Below, one piece after another: positions 26,382 to 34,878 of a stretch of 50,230 nt of DNA. Made by a program: the position numbers and the translations under genes. Under the pieces are notes generated by a model that saw nothing but the letters and a program-made list of their open reading frames with translations, made no database searches and was not told the origin of the DNA. Numbering within the stretch: the first letter of the stretch is position 1; the number at the start of each line of letters is the position of its first letter. This DNA comes from Methylophilus sp. 13 (GTDB lineage: Bacteria > Pseudomonadota > Gammaproteobacteria > Burkholderiales > Methylophilaceae), in the NCBI RefSeq assembly GCF_015354335.1, contig NZ_JADKYR010000009.1, positions 1 to 50,230 on the forward strand, read 5' to 3'.

Positions 26382-26753
26382 ATGTCAGCAGGCTTGAAAT
26401 ACTTCTTTTCCAAAGACCACACCTGGGCAGCGCAAGGCGAAGATGGATTATGGCTGGTTGGGATTACTGACTACGCCCAAAATATGCTGGGGGATGTGGT
26501 GTTTGTGGACCCGCCCAAAGTGGGGCAGTCTGTTGAGCAAGGGGCGGTGTGCGGCCTGATTGAGTCAGTCAAGACCGGTTCTGATCTCTATGCGCCCTTG
26601 ACCGGGGTCGTGGACGCCGTCAATGAACAGGCATTGTCTTCACCTGAGCGCATTAATGATCATCCTTATGACACGTGGTTGTTCAAGCTGGCAGCGACTG
26701 CCAGTGGTGCAGAAGGGCTGCTTGATCAATCAGCTTATGAATCACAGCTTTAG
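26382..26753 (+). CDS. gcvH: Glycine cleavage system H protein-like lipoyl carrier
   Basis: The H protein shuttles the aminomethyl group between GcvP and GcvT on a lipoyl lysine. The 123 residues are full length. The lipoylation site is Lys64 in ESVKTGSDLYAP, and the family more often has ESVKAASDIYAP. Neither gcvT, gcvP nor lipoate genes are nearby. The gene stands alone between divergent pbpG and a small reverse gene. It could serve a distant glycine cleavage operon or act as a lipoate relay protein. Confidence 0.92.
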   Translation: MSAGLKYFFSKDHTWAAQGEDGLWLVGITDYAQNMLGDVVFVDPPKVGQSVEQGAVCGLIESVKTGSDLYAPLTGVVDAVNEQALSSPERINDHPYDTWLFKLAATASGAEGLLDQSAYESQL

Positions 26754-26779
26754 TGGCTGATGGTTTAGCTGGGGGTTGC

Positions 26780-26974
26780 TTAGTCCGCCTGTTTTATCCT
26801 GAGCGGGCGCTTGGTGGCTGCCAATTCGGCTGGCGTGAGGGCTGCTACTTTCACTGTGTCGGCTTTTTGATCTAGCGATAACATGGTGTGATGGATGTTC
26901 AAATCGCGGCTGGCTAAGCTCAGAAAAAATAGTGCGATCAGGCTAAGGGGTATTTTAAGTGACAGTGATTGCAT
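26780..26974 (-). CDS. Small membrane or exported peptide, unknown
   Basis: I do not recognise this 64-residue product. A hydrophobic N-terminal stretch (about residues 5-21, rich in Leu/Ile) is followed by a polar tail containing AALTPAELAATKRPLR. The reverse strand has AAGGA about 8 bases before ATG 26974, which supports translation. It lies between gcvH and fmdB on the opposite strand, with a short gap to each. It may be a lineage-specific membrane peptide or a spurious call. Confidence 0.5.
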   Translation of the reverse strand: MQSLSLKIPLSLIALFFLSLASRDLNIHHTMLSLDQKADTVKVAALTPAELAATKRPLRIKQAD

Positions 26975-27101
26975 GGCGGGTTCCTTAAAGTCTTTTTAAT
27001 TCAAATACATCGCGCTGCTTTTTATGATTTGTAACGCGAATCGGGTATAATTTGTCTTTGTTTAGTTTTTAAGCAAGTTATCTTTCCGGTTGACGTTCAA
27101 A

Positions 27102-27368
27102 ATGCCTATCTACGATTTTCAATGTACCGCCTGTGGTTACCAGCAAGAGTTGATGCGTAAGGTCTCTGCGCCTGCAGTGGAGGCTTGTCCGCAATGCCAG
27201 CAGCAAACCTTTAGCAAGCAAGTGTCGGCGCCCAATTTTCAGCTGACCGGCAGTGGCTGGTATGCCACCGATTTCAAAAATAACCAGTCAGCCAAGAGCA
27301 GCTCTTCATCTGAATCTGCCAGTGCCGGAGACGCTGCCAAGTGCTCACCGGGTTGCGCCTGCCACTAA
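27102..27368 (+). CDS. FmdB family zinc ribbon protein
   Basis: This is an 88-residue regulator-type zinc ribbon. The N terminus reads MPIYDFQCTACG, with a second pair in CPQC, forming a four-cysteine ribbon in the first 42 residues. The tail is Ser/Lys-rich and ends in a cysteine-rich CSPGCACH. FmdB was named for an amide-porin regulator of a methylotroph; its role in most bacteria is unknown. TATAAT at 27046-27051 fits a -10 box. I use ATG 27102; a TTG at 27090 is less likely. DUF502 and aspS follow in the conserved order. Confidence 0.88.
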   Translation: MPIYDFQCTACGYQQELMRKVSAPAVEACPQCQQQTFSKQVSAPNFQLTGSGWYATDFKNNQSAKSSSSSESASAGDAAKCSPGCACH

Positions 27369-27378
27369 AAAGACAAGC

Positions 27379-27978
27379 ATGAAAAAATACTTTATTACAG
27401 GGTTGTTGGTACTGGTTCCATTGTTCATTACGGTGTGGGTGCTAAAAACTTTAGTGCAAACGCTGGACCAGAGTCTGCTGTTGTTGCCCGTCGCCTGGCG
27501 GCCAGAAGCCTGGCTGGGCGTAGATATTCCAGGCTTTGGCGTGATTCTGACCGTGGGCATTATTTTGGCGACCGGTCTGGTAGCGACCAACATTTTTGGC
27601 CAGCAACTGATTGTGTTATGGGAAGGCTTGCTGGTCCGCGTGCCTGTGGTCAAGTCTATTTATTCCAGCGTCAAGCAAGTATCAGACACTTTGTTTTCTG
27701 ACTCCGGTAACGCATTCCGCCAGGCGTTGTTGATTCAGTACCCACGGCAGGGCGTCTGGACCATCGCTTTTTTAACCGGCACGCCGGGTGGCGATGTGAG
27801 CAAGCACTTGCAGGGAGAATATGTCAGTGTGTATGTGCCGACCACGCCTAATCCGACCTCAGGATTCTTTTTGATGCTGCCCAAGGCAGATGTGATCGAG
27901 CTGGATATGAGCGTAGATCAGGCCTTGAAATACATCATCAGCATGGGTACAGTGGCGCCCTTGCCTAAACAACATTAA
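27379..27978 (+). CDS. DUF502 family membrane protein
   Basis: The 199-residue membrane protein of unknown function has two hydrophobic segments at about 5-25 and 55-78 and a soluble C terminus. Family motifs include VPVVKSIYSSVKQVSDTLF and VPTTPNPTSGFF. Starting at ATG 27379 places it 10 bases after fmdB. The longer frame from 27253 would overlap fmdB and is not credible. The fmdB-DUF502-aspS trio is a common betaproteobacterial order, probably one transcript. Confidence 0.88.
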   Translation: MKKYFITGLLVLVPLFITVWVLKTLVQTLDQSLLLLPVAWRPEAWLGVDIPGFGVILTVGIILATGLVATNIFGQQLIVLWEGLLVRVPVVKSIYSSVKQVSDTLFSDSGNAFRQALLIQYPRQGVWTIAFLTGTPGGDVSKHLQGEYVSVYVPTTPNPTSGFFLMLPKADVIELDMSVDQALKYIISMGTVAPLPKQH

Positions 27979-28011
27979 CCGCAACACCACTTTAAACTTT
28001 ATAAAATTATT

Positions 28012-29802
28012 ATGATGCGTACACATTACTGCGGTCACTTGAACCGCGAACATATTGGACAAACCGTGACCCTGTGTGGCTGGGCTCACCGTCGTCGCGA
28101 CCACGGGGGGGTGATTTTTATTGATTTGCGGGACCGCGAAGGTCTGGCGCAAATCGTGATTGACCCGGATACCAAAGACGCATTTGCCATCGCAGAAACC
28201 GTACGTAATGAATTTGTGTTGCGTGTGGTCTGTAAAGTGCGTGCCCGTCCTGAAGGCACCGTGAATCCCAACCTGCCAACCGGCGAAGTGGAGATGCTGG
28301 CGACAGAGATCGAAGTACTGAATGCTTCACTGACACCGCCGTTCATGCTGGATGACGACAATCTGACCGAGACCGTTCGTCTGGAGCATCGCTATATCGA
28401 TCTGCGCCGCCCGGCCATGCAGAAAAACCTCATGTTGCGTTACAAAGTGGCGAAAAACCTGCGTGACTACCTCGATGAAAATGGCTTTATCGAAGTAGAA
28501 ACGCCAATGCTGACCCGTTCGACGCCAGAAGGCGCACGTGATTACCTGGTGCCTTCACGCGTACACCACGGCATGTTTTTTGCACTGCCACAGTCACCAC
28601 AATTGTTCAAACAATTGCTGATGGTGTCCGGTTTTGACCGTTACTTCCAGATCACCAAATGTTTCCGTGACGAAGACCTGCGCGCAGACCGTCAGCCAGA
28701 ATTTACCCAGGTGGATATTGAAACTTCTTTCCTGGAAGAAAACGACATCATGGACATCGTCGAAGAGATGATTCGTCGCATGATGAAAAAGGTGCAGGAT
28801 ATCGACCTGCCCGCCAAATTCCCGCGCATGCCCTTCTCTGAGGCGATGAACAAATACGGTTCTGACAAGCCTGATATGCGCGTGACACTGGAAATCACTG
28901 AGCTCACCGATGTGATGAAGGATGTGGATTTTAAAGTGTTTGCCGGTGCTGCCAATATGGCCGGTGGCCGCGTGGCTGCGATTCGCGTGCCTAACGGTGC
29001 GGCCATCAGCCGCTCTGAGATTGATGCCTATACCGAATTCGTCAAAATTTATGGCGCCAAAGGTCTGGCTTATATCAAGATCAACGACATTACCAAACTG
29101 AACGAAGAAGGTCTGCAAAGCCCGATTGTGAAGAACATTCACGTCAATGCCTTGCAAGCCGTGCTTGAGCGCACGGGTGCGCAAAACGGTGACATCGTAT
29201 TCTTTGGCGCCGATAAAGCCAAGATCGTCAATGAAGCCCTGGGCGCACTACGCACCAAGGTTGGCCATGAAAAAGGCCATGTCGATGGTCGTCAGTGGGC
29301 GCCATTGTGGGTGGTGGATTTCCCGATGTTTGAGCACGACGAAGATGCAGACCGTTGGGTCGCCTTGCATCACCCGTTTACTGCACCGAAAGATGGTCAT
29401 GAAGACCTGTTGGTCAGCAATCCAGGCGCTTGCTTGTCTAAAGCGTATGACATGGTGCTCAACGGTTGGGAAGTGGGTGGTGGTTCCGTGCGTATCCACA
29501 AGCAAGAGGTGCAGTCCAAGGTGTTTGATGCATTGAAGATCAGCAAGGAAGAAGCGCAAGAGAAATTTGGCTTCTTGCTGGATGCACTGCAATACGGTGC
29601 GCCACCGCATGGCGGCTTGGCATTTGGTCTGGATCGTTTGGTTACCCTGATGGCTGGCGCCGAATCAATCCGTGATGTGATTGCCTTCCCGAAAACCCAG
29701 CGCGCACAATGTCTGATGACCAATGCGCCTAACGAGGTGGACGAGAAGCAATTGCGTGAATTGCATATTCGCGTACGTCAGCAAAACGCTGCTGGCAGCT
29801 AA
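28012..29802 (+). CDS. aspS: Aspartyl-tRNA synthetase (likely non-discriminating)
   Basis: This class II synthetase of 596 residues has the OB-fold anticodon domain ([19 protein letters not shown]), motif 2 with [14 protein letters not shown], and motif 3 GLAFGLDRL. The bacterial GAD insertion lies around residues 290-420. His31-Gly32 in RRDHGG, numbering from ATG 28012, resembles synthetases such as that of Pseudomonas that also charge tRNA-Asn. Those need GatCAB to convert Asp-tRNA-Asn. The start could also be ATG 28015. It is followed by a clear terminator, so apt has its own signal. Confidence 0.97.
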   Translation: MMRTHYCGHLNREHIGQTVTLCGWAHRRRDHGGVIFIDLRDREGLAQIVIDPDTKDAFAIAETVRNEFVLRVVCKVRARPEGTVNPNLPTGEVEMLATEIEVLNASLTPPFMLDDDNLTETVRLEHRYIDLRRPAMQKNLMLRYKVAKNLRDYLDENGFIEVETPMLTRSTPEGARDYLVPSRVHHGMFFALPQSPQLFKQLLMVSGFDRYFQITKCFRDEDLRADRQPEFTQVDIETSFLEENDIMDIVEEMIRRMMKKVQDIDLPAKFPRMPFSEAMNKYGSDKPDMRVTLEITELTDVMKDVDFKVFAGAANMAGGRVAAIRVPNGAAISRSEIDAYTEFVKIYGAKGLAYIKINDITKLNEEGLQSPIVKNIHVNALQAVLERTGAQNGDIVFFGADKAKIVNEALGALRTKVGHEKGHVDGRQWAPLWVVDFPMFEHDEDADRWVALHHPFTAPKDGHEDLLVSNPGACLSKAYDMVLNGWEVGGGSVRIHKQEVQSKVFDALKISKEEAQEKFGFLLDALQYGAPPHGGLAFGLDRLVTLMAGAESIRDVIAFPKTQRAQCLMTNAPNEVDEKQLRELHIRVRQQNAAGS

Positions 29803-29851
29803 CATGCGGGCGACTTGCCACGAGATTGTTGCAGGTCTCTGTTTTGTGATC

Positions 29852-29877
29852 AACGCGCCCAGACGGGCGCGTTTTTT
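29852..29877 (+). terminator. Terminator after aspS
   Basis: AACGCGCCC (29852-29860) pairs with GGGCGCGTT (29865-29873) around AGAC and leads into a run of six T residues. Confidence 0.9.
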
Positions 29878-29893
29878 ATTGGATGTTTAGAGT

Positions 29894-30415
29894 ATGTTGT
29901 CACTGATACGCACGATTCCCGATTACCCAAAACCCGGCATTCAGTTTCGGGATATCACGCCTTTGTTGCAGGATAAGCAGGGGTTTGCAGCGGTGCTGGA
30001 TGCGCTGGCAGCACATTGTTCCCAGATGCCGGTAGATAAGGTGGTCGCCGTGGAGGCGCGGGGCTTTATTATTGGCGCAGCATTGGCTGCACGCCTGGGA
30101 GCAGGCTTTGTGCCTGTGCGCAAACCGGGCAAATTGCCAGCGCAGACCATCAAGCAGTCTTACAGTCTCGAATATGGCACCGATACACTGGAGCTTCATG
30201 CCGATGCGATTCAGGCAAATGAGCGCATTTTGCTGGTGGATGATCTGATCGCTACCGGTGGCACCGCACTGGCCGCGGTCGCGTTGATTCGGCAGCTGGG
30301 CGGGCTGGTAACGCAGGCTGCTTTTATCATTGATCTGCCCGATTTGGGCGGGATGCAACATTTAGCCAATGCTGGCGTCCAAGGCTTTGCCTTGTATCAA
30401 TTTGAGGGCGATTAA
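29894..30415 (+). CDS. apt: Adenine phosphoribosyltransferase
   Basis: Apt salvages adenine into AMP using PRPP. The 173 residues are close to the E. coli length of 183. The PRPP-binding motif LLVDDLIATGGTALA lies near 112-126. IPDYPKPGIQFRDITPLL near the N terminus and VAVEARGFIIGAALA are family signatures. It follows the aspS terminator by 16 bases. Confidence 0.96.
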   Translation: MLSLIRTIPDYPKPGIQFRDITPLLQDKQGFAAVLDALAAHCSQMPVDKVVAVEARGFIIGAALAARLGAGFVPVRKPGKLPAQTIKQSYSLEYGTDTLELHADAIQANERILLVDDLIATGGTALAAVALIRQLGGLVTQAAFIIDLPDLGGMQHLANAGVQGFALYQFEGD

Positions 30416-30476
30416 GTTTTGTACTATAGTGGCCGACTTGCATGCCACTTAACACACGGGACCTCACAGGATTACT

Positions 30477-30905
30477 ATGCCACTGACCGAAATCAATCAT
30501 GTCAATTTTCGCTCTGACCGCGAAACCATGCACAAACTGCGCGATTTTTATTGCGAGGTGCTTGGGCTGACGGTGGGCAAGCGGGTGGCGAGTACCACCT
30601 ATGGCTATTGGCTGTATATCGGTGATAACGATGTGATTCATCTGGCCGAGTACAAAACGGCAGAAGCGCCGCAGTTGCATGTGCATGGCACCTATGACCA
30701 TGTTTCATTCACCTGCACAGACATGCCTGCCATGGAGGCGCACTTGCAGGCGCACGGCATCACTTACACCACGCGTATCCTGGCTAATGGGGTTCGCCAG
30801 ATCAACTTGCGGGATCCGGCCGGTAATGGCGTGGAGCTTAATTTTGAAGAGTACCGTGACCCGGCGTATGTGATGCGGCCATCTGGCGACCCGGGCAAAA
30901 TGTGA
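30477..30905 (+). CDS. VOC family protein (glyoxalase/dioxygenase fold)
   Basis: The 142-residue member of the vicinal-oxygen-chelate superfamily has two beta-alpha-beta-beta-beta modules. Likely metal ligands are His9 in EINHVNF, His72-like residues in YDHVSFTC and Glu in NGVELNFEE. Members include fosfomycin-resistance enzymes, glyoxalases and ring-cleavage dioxygenases; the reaction here cannot be assigned. It is 61 bases downstream of apt with a CCTCACAGG-type leader and ends just before the CRP-like site. Confidence 0.82.
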   Translation: MPLTEINHVNFRSDRETMHKLRDFYCEVLGLTVGKRVASTTYGYWLYIGDNDVIHLAEYKTAEAPQLHVHGTYDHVSFTCTDMPAMEAHLQAHGITYTTRILANGVRQINLRDPAGNGVELNFEEYRDPAYVMRPSGDPGKM

Positions 30906-30911
30906 GGGTCA

Positions 30912-30929
30912 ATGTGATGCGTATCACAT
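30912..30929. promoter_or_regulatory. Perfect CRP-type operator before SoxYZ-like gene
   Basis: TGTGATGCGTATCACA (30913-30928) fits the CRP consensus TGTGA-N6-TCACA without mismatch, and the flanking A/T makes 7-bp arms. It lies 73 bases before the ATG of the second SoxYZ-like gene and 8 bases after the VOC stop. A Crp/Fnr-family regulator is the natural reader. Confidence 0.6.
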
Positions 30930-31001
30930 ATTGTATTTGTCAAAGCATAAGAAAATCCTTTTCATGCAATCTAAGATAAAAAATGGAAGATGGGGAATCG
31001 T

Positions 31002-31790
31002 ATGAAAAAAACATGGATGATGGTCGTGGGGTTGGTGGCTTTCTGTGCGGCAAGTGTGGTGCATGCAGAGGCGGATCCCAAGTTATGGTCAGTAGTGAAA
31101 GAGGCTTTTTTCCCCAAGCGGGAGATTCAGGAAGTTGACTTCCTGAAAGTGGAGGGGCCACGCCGCGCCGAGAGCGGCGCACAGGTGCCCGTCACTTTCA
31201 TTTACGACAAGGCGGCGGCCAACGGCATCCAGTTAAAGAAACTGTATGTGATCGTTGATGCCAACCCGATACAATTGGCGTCCACTTATCATTTAACCGA
31301 CAGCTTGAACGGCTTTCAGATGGCGACCCGTATCCGTCAGGAAACCGATTCTTATGTGCGCCTGATTGGCGAAACTGCAGATGGCAAGCTGTATATGGGT
31401 AAGCGCGAGATTCGTGCGGCGGGCGGCTGTGGCGGTACCGTCGATAATAATGAATCCGAAGTGCGGGCGGCGGCGGGCAAGATCAAAATGAGTGTGGATG
31501 CGCCAAAATTTGGCGAGCCCGCCACGGCCACGTTCAACATTAAACATGTGATGCGGACCGGCTTGCAGCGCGATCTGGTTTCACAAGGCTATGTGCCTGC
31601 ATTTTATATCAACAAAACCACCTTTACCTACAACGGCAAGGAGTTGATGACAGTCGATGTCGGTGTGGGCACCAGTGAAGATCCTTACATGAAATTTAGT
31701 TTTATCCCCGATGCACCGGGCAAGCTCGAAGTGGTCGCCACGGATAATGAAGGCAAGACGTTTAGCCAGAGCCTGGATGTCCATAGTTAA
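31002..31790 (+). CDS. Quinoprotein dehydrogenase-associated SoxYZ-like carrier (copy 2)
   Basis: This is a periplasmic fused SoxY-SoxZ-like protein of 262 residues with a Sec signal (about 1-22, ending VHA). It has a SoxY-like part (about 28-140), the canonical swinging-arm motif GGCGG (141-145, Cys143) and a SoxZ-like part (about 158-262). In SoxYZ this cysteine carries sulfur intermediates. The fused form is associated with PQQ dehydrogenases of methylotrophs. I choose ATG 31002 behind GGGGA rather than 30990. It has its own CRP-like site and terminator and is not in an operon with any sox or xox gene here. Confidence 0.88.
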   Translation: MKKTWMMVVGLVAFCAASVVHAEADPKLWSVVKEAFFPKREIQEVDFLKVEGPRRAESGAQVPVTFIYDKAAANGIQLKKLYVIVDANPIQLASTYHLTDSLNGFQMATRIRQETDSYVRLIGETADGKLYMGKREIRAAGGCGGTVDNNESEVRAAAGKIKMSVDAPKFGEPATATFNIKHVMRTGLQRDLVSQGYVPAFYINKTTFTYNGKELMTVDVGVGTSEDPYMKFSFIPDAPGKLEVVATDNEGKTFSQSLDVHS

Positions 31791-31805
31791 TCGTGATGCA
31801 TGCAT

Positions 31806-31832
31806 AAAAAGGTCTCTCAGGAGGCCTTTTTT
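31806..31832 (+). terminator. Terminator after SoxYZ-like copy 2
   Basis: AAAAAGGTCTC (31806-31816) pairs with GAGGCCTTTTT (31821-31831) around TCAG with one T-G wobble, followed by more T residues. Confidence 0.88.
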
Positions 31833-31906
31833 ATTTGCGCTGCGTGGGCGCGTTTGGCCTGCTGACCGTCAATGTTAAAATAACATTATTTGGGGAAAGG
31901 GAAAGC

Positions 31907-32326
31907 ATGAAAAGTTTTCGTAAAGAGCTGTGGTTTAACATTCCGGCACGCATGGATTTCAAGAATATCACCAGTGACGTGGTTGCGTGTGTGCGTGAAA
32001 GTGGCGTGCAAGAAGGCCTGGTGCTGATTAACGCCATGCATATTTCTGCCAGCGTGTTTATCAACGACGATGAGCGCGGCCTGCACCATGATTACAAAAT
32101 ATGGCTGGAAAAGTTGGCGCCGCACGAGCCGGTGAGTGGCTACCGCCATAACGATACTGGTGAGGATAATGCAGATGCGCATATCAAGCGCCAGATCATG
32201 GGCCGCGAAGTGGTGGTGGCGATTACTGAAGGCAAGCTGGATTTCGGCCCATGGGAACAGATTTTTTACGGTGAGTTTGATGGCCGCCGTAACAAGCGTG
32301 TACTGGTGAAAATTATCGGCGAATAA
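31907..32326 (+). CDS. YjbQ family protein (secondary thiamine-phosphate synthase family)
   Basis: The small cytoplasmic protein of 139 residues belongs to the UPF0047/YjbQ family, members of which show weak thiamine-phosphate synthase activity; the true role is unsettled. Family features are [27 protein letters not shown] and the C-terminal [16 protein letters not shown] 31907 follows GGGGAAAGGG, so the longer frame from 31835 is rejected. It is 55 bases upstream of trhP and may share its transcript. Confidence 0.9.
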   Translation: MKSFRKELWFNIPARMDFKNITSDVVACVRESGVQEGLVLINAMHISASVFINDDERGLHHDYKIWLEKLAPHEPVSGYRHNDTGEDNADAHIKRQIMGREVVVAITEGKLDFGPWEQIFYGEFDGRRNKRVLVKIIGE

Positions 32327-32381
32327 ATGGCATTCGCTGCAAGTGATTGAGCTATAAGCTTTTTTAATGGACTAAATTGAA

Positions 32382-33728
32382 ATGAAATCCCCTGAATTGT
32401 TAGCGCCCGCCGGTGATCTTGATCGCATGCGTACGGCGTTTGATTACGGCGCAGACGCGGTGTATGCCGGTCAGCCGCGCTACAGCTTGCGCGTGCGTGA
32501 AAATGATTTTTCAATGCAAAACTTGGCAATTGGCATTCAGGAGGCGCATGCACGCGGCAAAAAGTTTTTTGTCGCCAGCAATATTTCACCGCATAACGCC
32601 AAAGTCAAAACCTATATGCGCGATATGGCGCCGGTGATTGACATGCAGCCCGACGCATTGATTATGGCCGACCCTGGCCTGATCATGATGGTGCGCGAGC
32701 AATGGCCGGACATGCCTATCCATCTGTCGGTGCAGGCCAATGCGGTCAATTACGCTTCGGTTAAATTCTGGCAGCGCATGGGCCTGACACGGGTGATTTT
32801 GTCACGTGAGTTATCGCTGGACGAGATTGCCGAAATCCGCCAGGAATGCCCGGATATGGAGCTTGAGGTGTTTATTCACGGTGCCTTGTGTATCGCTTAT
32901 TCCGGCCGTTGCCTGCTGTCTGGCTATTTCAATTCGCGCGATCCCAATCAGGGGACCTGTACCAACAGTTGCCGCTGGGATTACAAGGTGCATGATGCCC
33001 AGCCCGATGCCGCAGGCGTGATCCGTTTAAAAGAGTTTGATTTTCAGGCCGAGCTGGAACAATCCAATCTGTCTTCCTGTGGCTCATTACCCCGCCATCC
33101 GGCTGCTGACCAGGTTTACCTGATCGAGGAAAAAGGCCGTCCTGGCGAGCTTTTGCCTATCATGGAAGACGAACACGGCACCTATATCATGAACAGCAAG
33201 GACTTGCGGGCGATTGAGCACGTGGAGAAGCTAATTGCCATTGGCGTCGATTCGCTCAAGATTGAAGGACGTACCAAGTCGCGTTACTACGTGGCGCGTA
33301 CCAGCCAGAATTACCGCCAGGCGATTGATGATGCCGTGGCCGGGCGTCCGTTTGACTGGCGTTTGCTGGGCGAGTTGGAGAACCTGGCCAACCGGGGCTA
33401 CACCGATGGTTTTTACCAGCGCCACCATACCGCCGAGCACCAAAATTACGTCCAGGGGCACTCGAGTGCCAATCGCAGCCAGTATGTCGGCGATGTGGTG
33501 GCCTATGATGCAGAGCTGGGACTGGCTTCCATTCAGGCGCGTAACAAATTTGCCGTAGGCGACAAATTGCAACTGATACACCCCAGTGGTAACCGCGACA
33601 TTGTGGTGGAGCAGCTTTTTGATAAGCGGGGCGAAGCCGTGCAGCAGGCCGCTGGCAGCGGACATTTTGTCAAACTGCCGATTGCCGCATCTGCCCTGGA
33701 TAATGCCATGGTTGCCAAATATCTGTAA
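32382..33728 (+). CDS. trhP: Peptidase U32 family tRNA hydroxylation protein TrhP
   Basis: TrhP (formerly YegQ) helps make 5-hydroxyuridine at the wobble position of certain tRNAs, using prephenate. The 448 residues match E. coli at 453. It begins SPELLAPAGDLDRMRTAFDY. The U32 signature is EVFIHGALCIAYSGRCLLSG, and the cysteine set GTCTNSCRWDY is likely part of an iron-sulfur site. A C-terminal beta domain covers about 350-448. Despite the family name, no protease site is expected. It ends before a strong bidirectional terminator. Confidence 0.92.
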   Translation: MKSPELLAPAGDLDRMRTAFDYGADAVYAGQPRYSLRVRENDFSMQNLAIGIQEAHARGKKFFVASNISPHNAKVKTYMRDMAPVIDMQPDALIMADPGLIMMVREQWPDMPIHLSVQANAVNYASVKFWQRMGLTRVILSRELSLDEIAEIRQECPDMELEVFIHGALCIAYSGRCLLSGYFNSRDPNQGTCTNSCRWDYKVHDAQPDAAGVIRLKEFDFQAELEQSNLSSCGSLPRHPAADQVYLIEEKGRPGELLPIMEDEHGTYIMNSKDLRAIEHVEKLIAIGVDSLKIEGRTKSRYYVARTSQNYRQAIDDAVAGRPFDWRLLGELENLANRGYTDGFYQRHHTAEHQNYVQGHSSANRSQYVGDVVAYDAELGLASIQARNKFAVGDKLQLIHPSGNRDIVVEQLFDKRGEAVQQAAGSGHFVKLPIAASALDNAMVAKYL

Positions 33729-33750
33729 GTGCGGGTCAATCTGGGCAATC

Positions 33751-33778
33751 AAAAAAGGGGAGTGAGCTCCCCTTTTTT
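33751..33778. terminator. Bidirectional terminator, trhP / CBS protein
   Basis: Six A residues and GGGGAG pair with CTCCCC and six T residues around TGAG, between convergent genes. Confidence 0.92.
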
Positions 33779-33796
33779 GTTGGCTGCTGAAATGCA

Positions 33797-34228
33797 TCAG
33801 CTATGAATATAGCTTTCCAGTTGCTTGATCAGTGATTGCTGGTAGTCTATCGTCTCTTTGAGAATATCCCCGATCGAAAGCATGCCTAGCAGTTTGCCAT
33901 GATCGACCACGGGCAAGTGGCGGATACGCTTTTCCAGCATGGTGTTCATGGCCGACTCGACCAGGTCACCCGGTTTGCCTGTGATGACTTTTTCCGTCAT
34001 CACTTCACTGACTTGCGTGGTTTTGGATGAGCGGCCTTTCAGGATAATCTCGCGCGCATAATCGCGTTCCGAGAAGATTCCCACCAGTTCGCCGTCTTTG
34101 ATCACAGCCAGTGCACCAATCTGGTATTCCGCCAGAATCACCAGTGCGTCAAACACCGGTCGGTTGGGCGCAATACTAATGATGCCTTGATGTGTTTTAT
34201 GAGTGAGTACTTGCTGAAGCGTCTTCAT
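33797..34228 (-). CDS. CBS domain-containing protein
   Basis: The 143-residue protein is made of two CBS domains (about 8-65 and 73-135) and nothing else. CBS pairs bind adenine nucleotides or SAM and act as energy sensors. Visible motifs are GALAVIKDGELVGIFSERDYAR and RHLPVVDHGKLLGMLSIGD. A strong AAAGGAGGAAG precedes ATG 34228. It is divergent from the marR cassette; its partner protein is unknown. Confidence 0.93.
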   Translation of the reverse strand: MKTLQQVLTHKTHQGIISIAPNRPVFDALVILAEYQIGALAVIKDGELVGIFSERDYAREIILKGRSSKTTQVSEVMTEKVITGKPGDLVESAMNTMLEKRIRHLPVVDHGKLLGMLSIGDILKETIDYQQSLIKQLESYIHS

Positions 34229-34302
34229 GACTTCCTCCTTTCATAGGGCACGAGCGTCTAAATATACACCGATGTGTCGTGGAGTAAAACCTCAGATTGT
34301 TA

Positions 34303-34341
34303 TTGACATAATTAGCCGGCTAACTATAATGTGGCTAATTA
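34303..34341 (+). promoter_or_regulatory. Consensus marR promoter with embedded operators
   Basis: TTGACA (34303-34308) and TATAAT (34325-34330) are exact sigma-70 boxes with a 16-base spacer. TTAGCCGGCTAA (34312-34323) is a perfect palindrome within the spacer. TAATTAGCC (34309-34317) and GGCTAATTA (34333-34341) form a longer inverted repeat around the -10. The second arm touches the start codon. Autorepression by the MarR protein is the likely use. Confidence 0.85.
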
Positions 34342-34850
34342 TGTTACAGCTTAGAGATCTTCCTACCCCAGAAGTCCTGCAACGGTTTGCCCAGCGCTAT
34401 CCGGAAGCCGATGTCACGGCTATTGCCAGCTTCTTGATGTTGTTACGCGTGGCCACTGATTTGTCAGTGGCACTGGATGCCTGCCTGAGTAAACACGATT
34501 TGTTACAGGGGCGCTGGTGGGTGTTGATTTTGTTGATGCGCGAAGTTGACCTGACGTCTACGCCCTCGGTGTTGGCAGAAAAGCTGGGGGTGACGCGCGC
34601 CACCATGACTGGGTTGTTGGATGGCCTGGAGCAAGGTGGCCTGGTCCAGCGTATCTTGGTGCCAGAAGACAGACGCAGTGTCAAAGTGCGTCTGACTGAA
34701 GCCGGGCAAGCCCGGCTGGATGCGGTGATGCCGGACTATTACACGCGGCTACGGCAGTGCATGCAAGGATTGAACGAGCAGCAGCGCAAGGATTTGCAAG
34801 CGCTGTTAGGGGTGATAGACCAGGGCATCTCAGCCTGGGATTTTAAATAG
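34341..34850 (+). CDS. MarR family transcriptional regulator
   Basis: This winged-helix repressor of 169 residues has the helix-turn-helix LAEKLGVTRATMTGLLDGLE and the wing VPEDRRSVKVRLTEAG, both standard for MarR. I start at ATG 34341. The promoter predicts transcription to begin around 34336-34338, so the mRNA would have almost no 5' leader, and upstream in-frame ATG codons (34329 and earlier) would not be transcribed. The next genes, an NTF2-like protein and an EamA exporter, follow in the same direction at gaps of 28 and 16 bases. Confidence 0.9.
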   Translation: MLQLRDLPTPEVLQRFAQRYPEADVTAIASFLMLLRVATDLSVALDACLSKHDLLQGRWWVLILLMREVDLTSTPSVLAEKLGVTRATMTGLLDGLEQGGLVQRILVPEDRRSVKVRLTEAGQARLDAVMPDYYTRLRQCMQGLNEQQRKDLQALLGVIDQGISAWDFK

Positions 34851-34878
34851 TAATGTGTCTTTTATTCAGGAGTTTTGT

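Noticed and set aside
28594-29184. 196-codon reverse ORF inside aspS
   Set aside because: It is antisense to class II synthetase motifs and is only open through codon bias.
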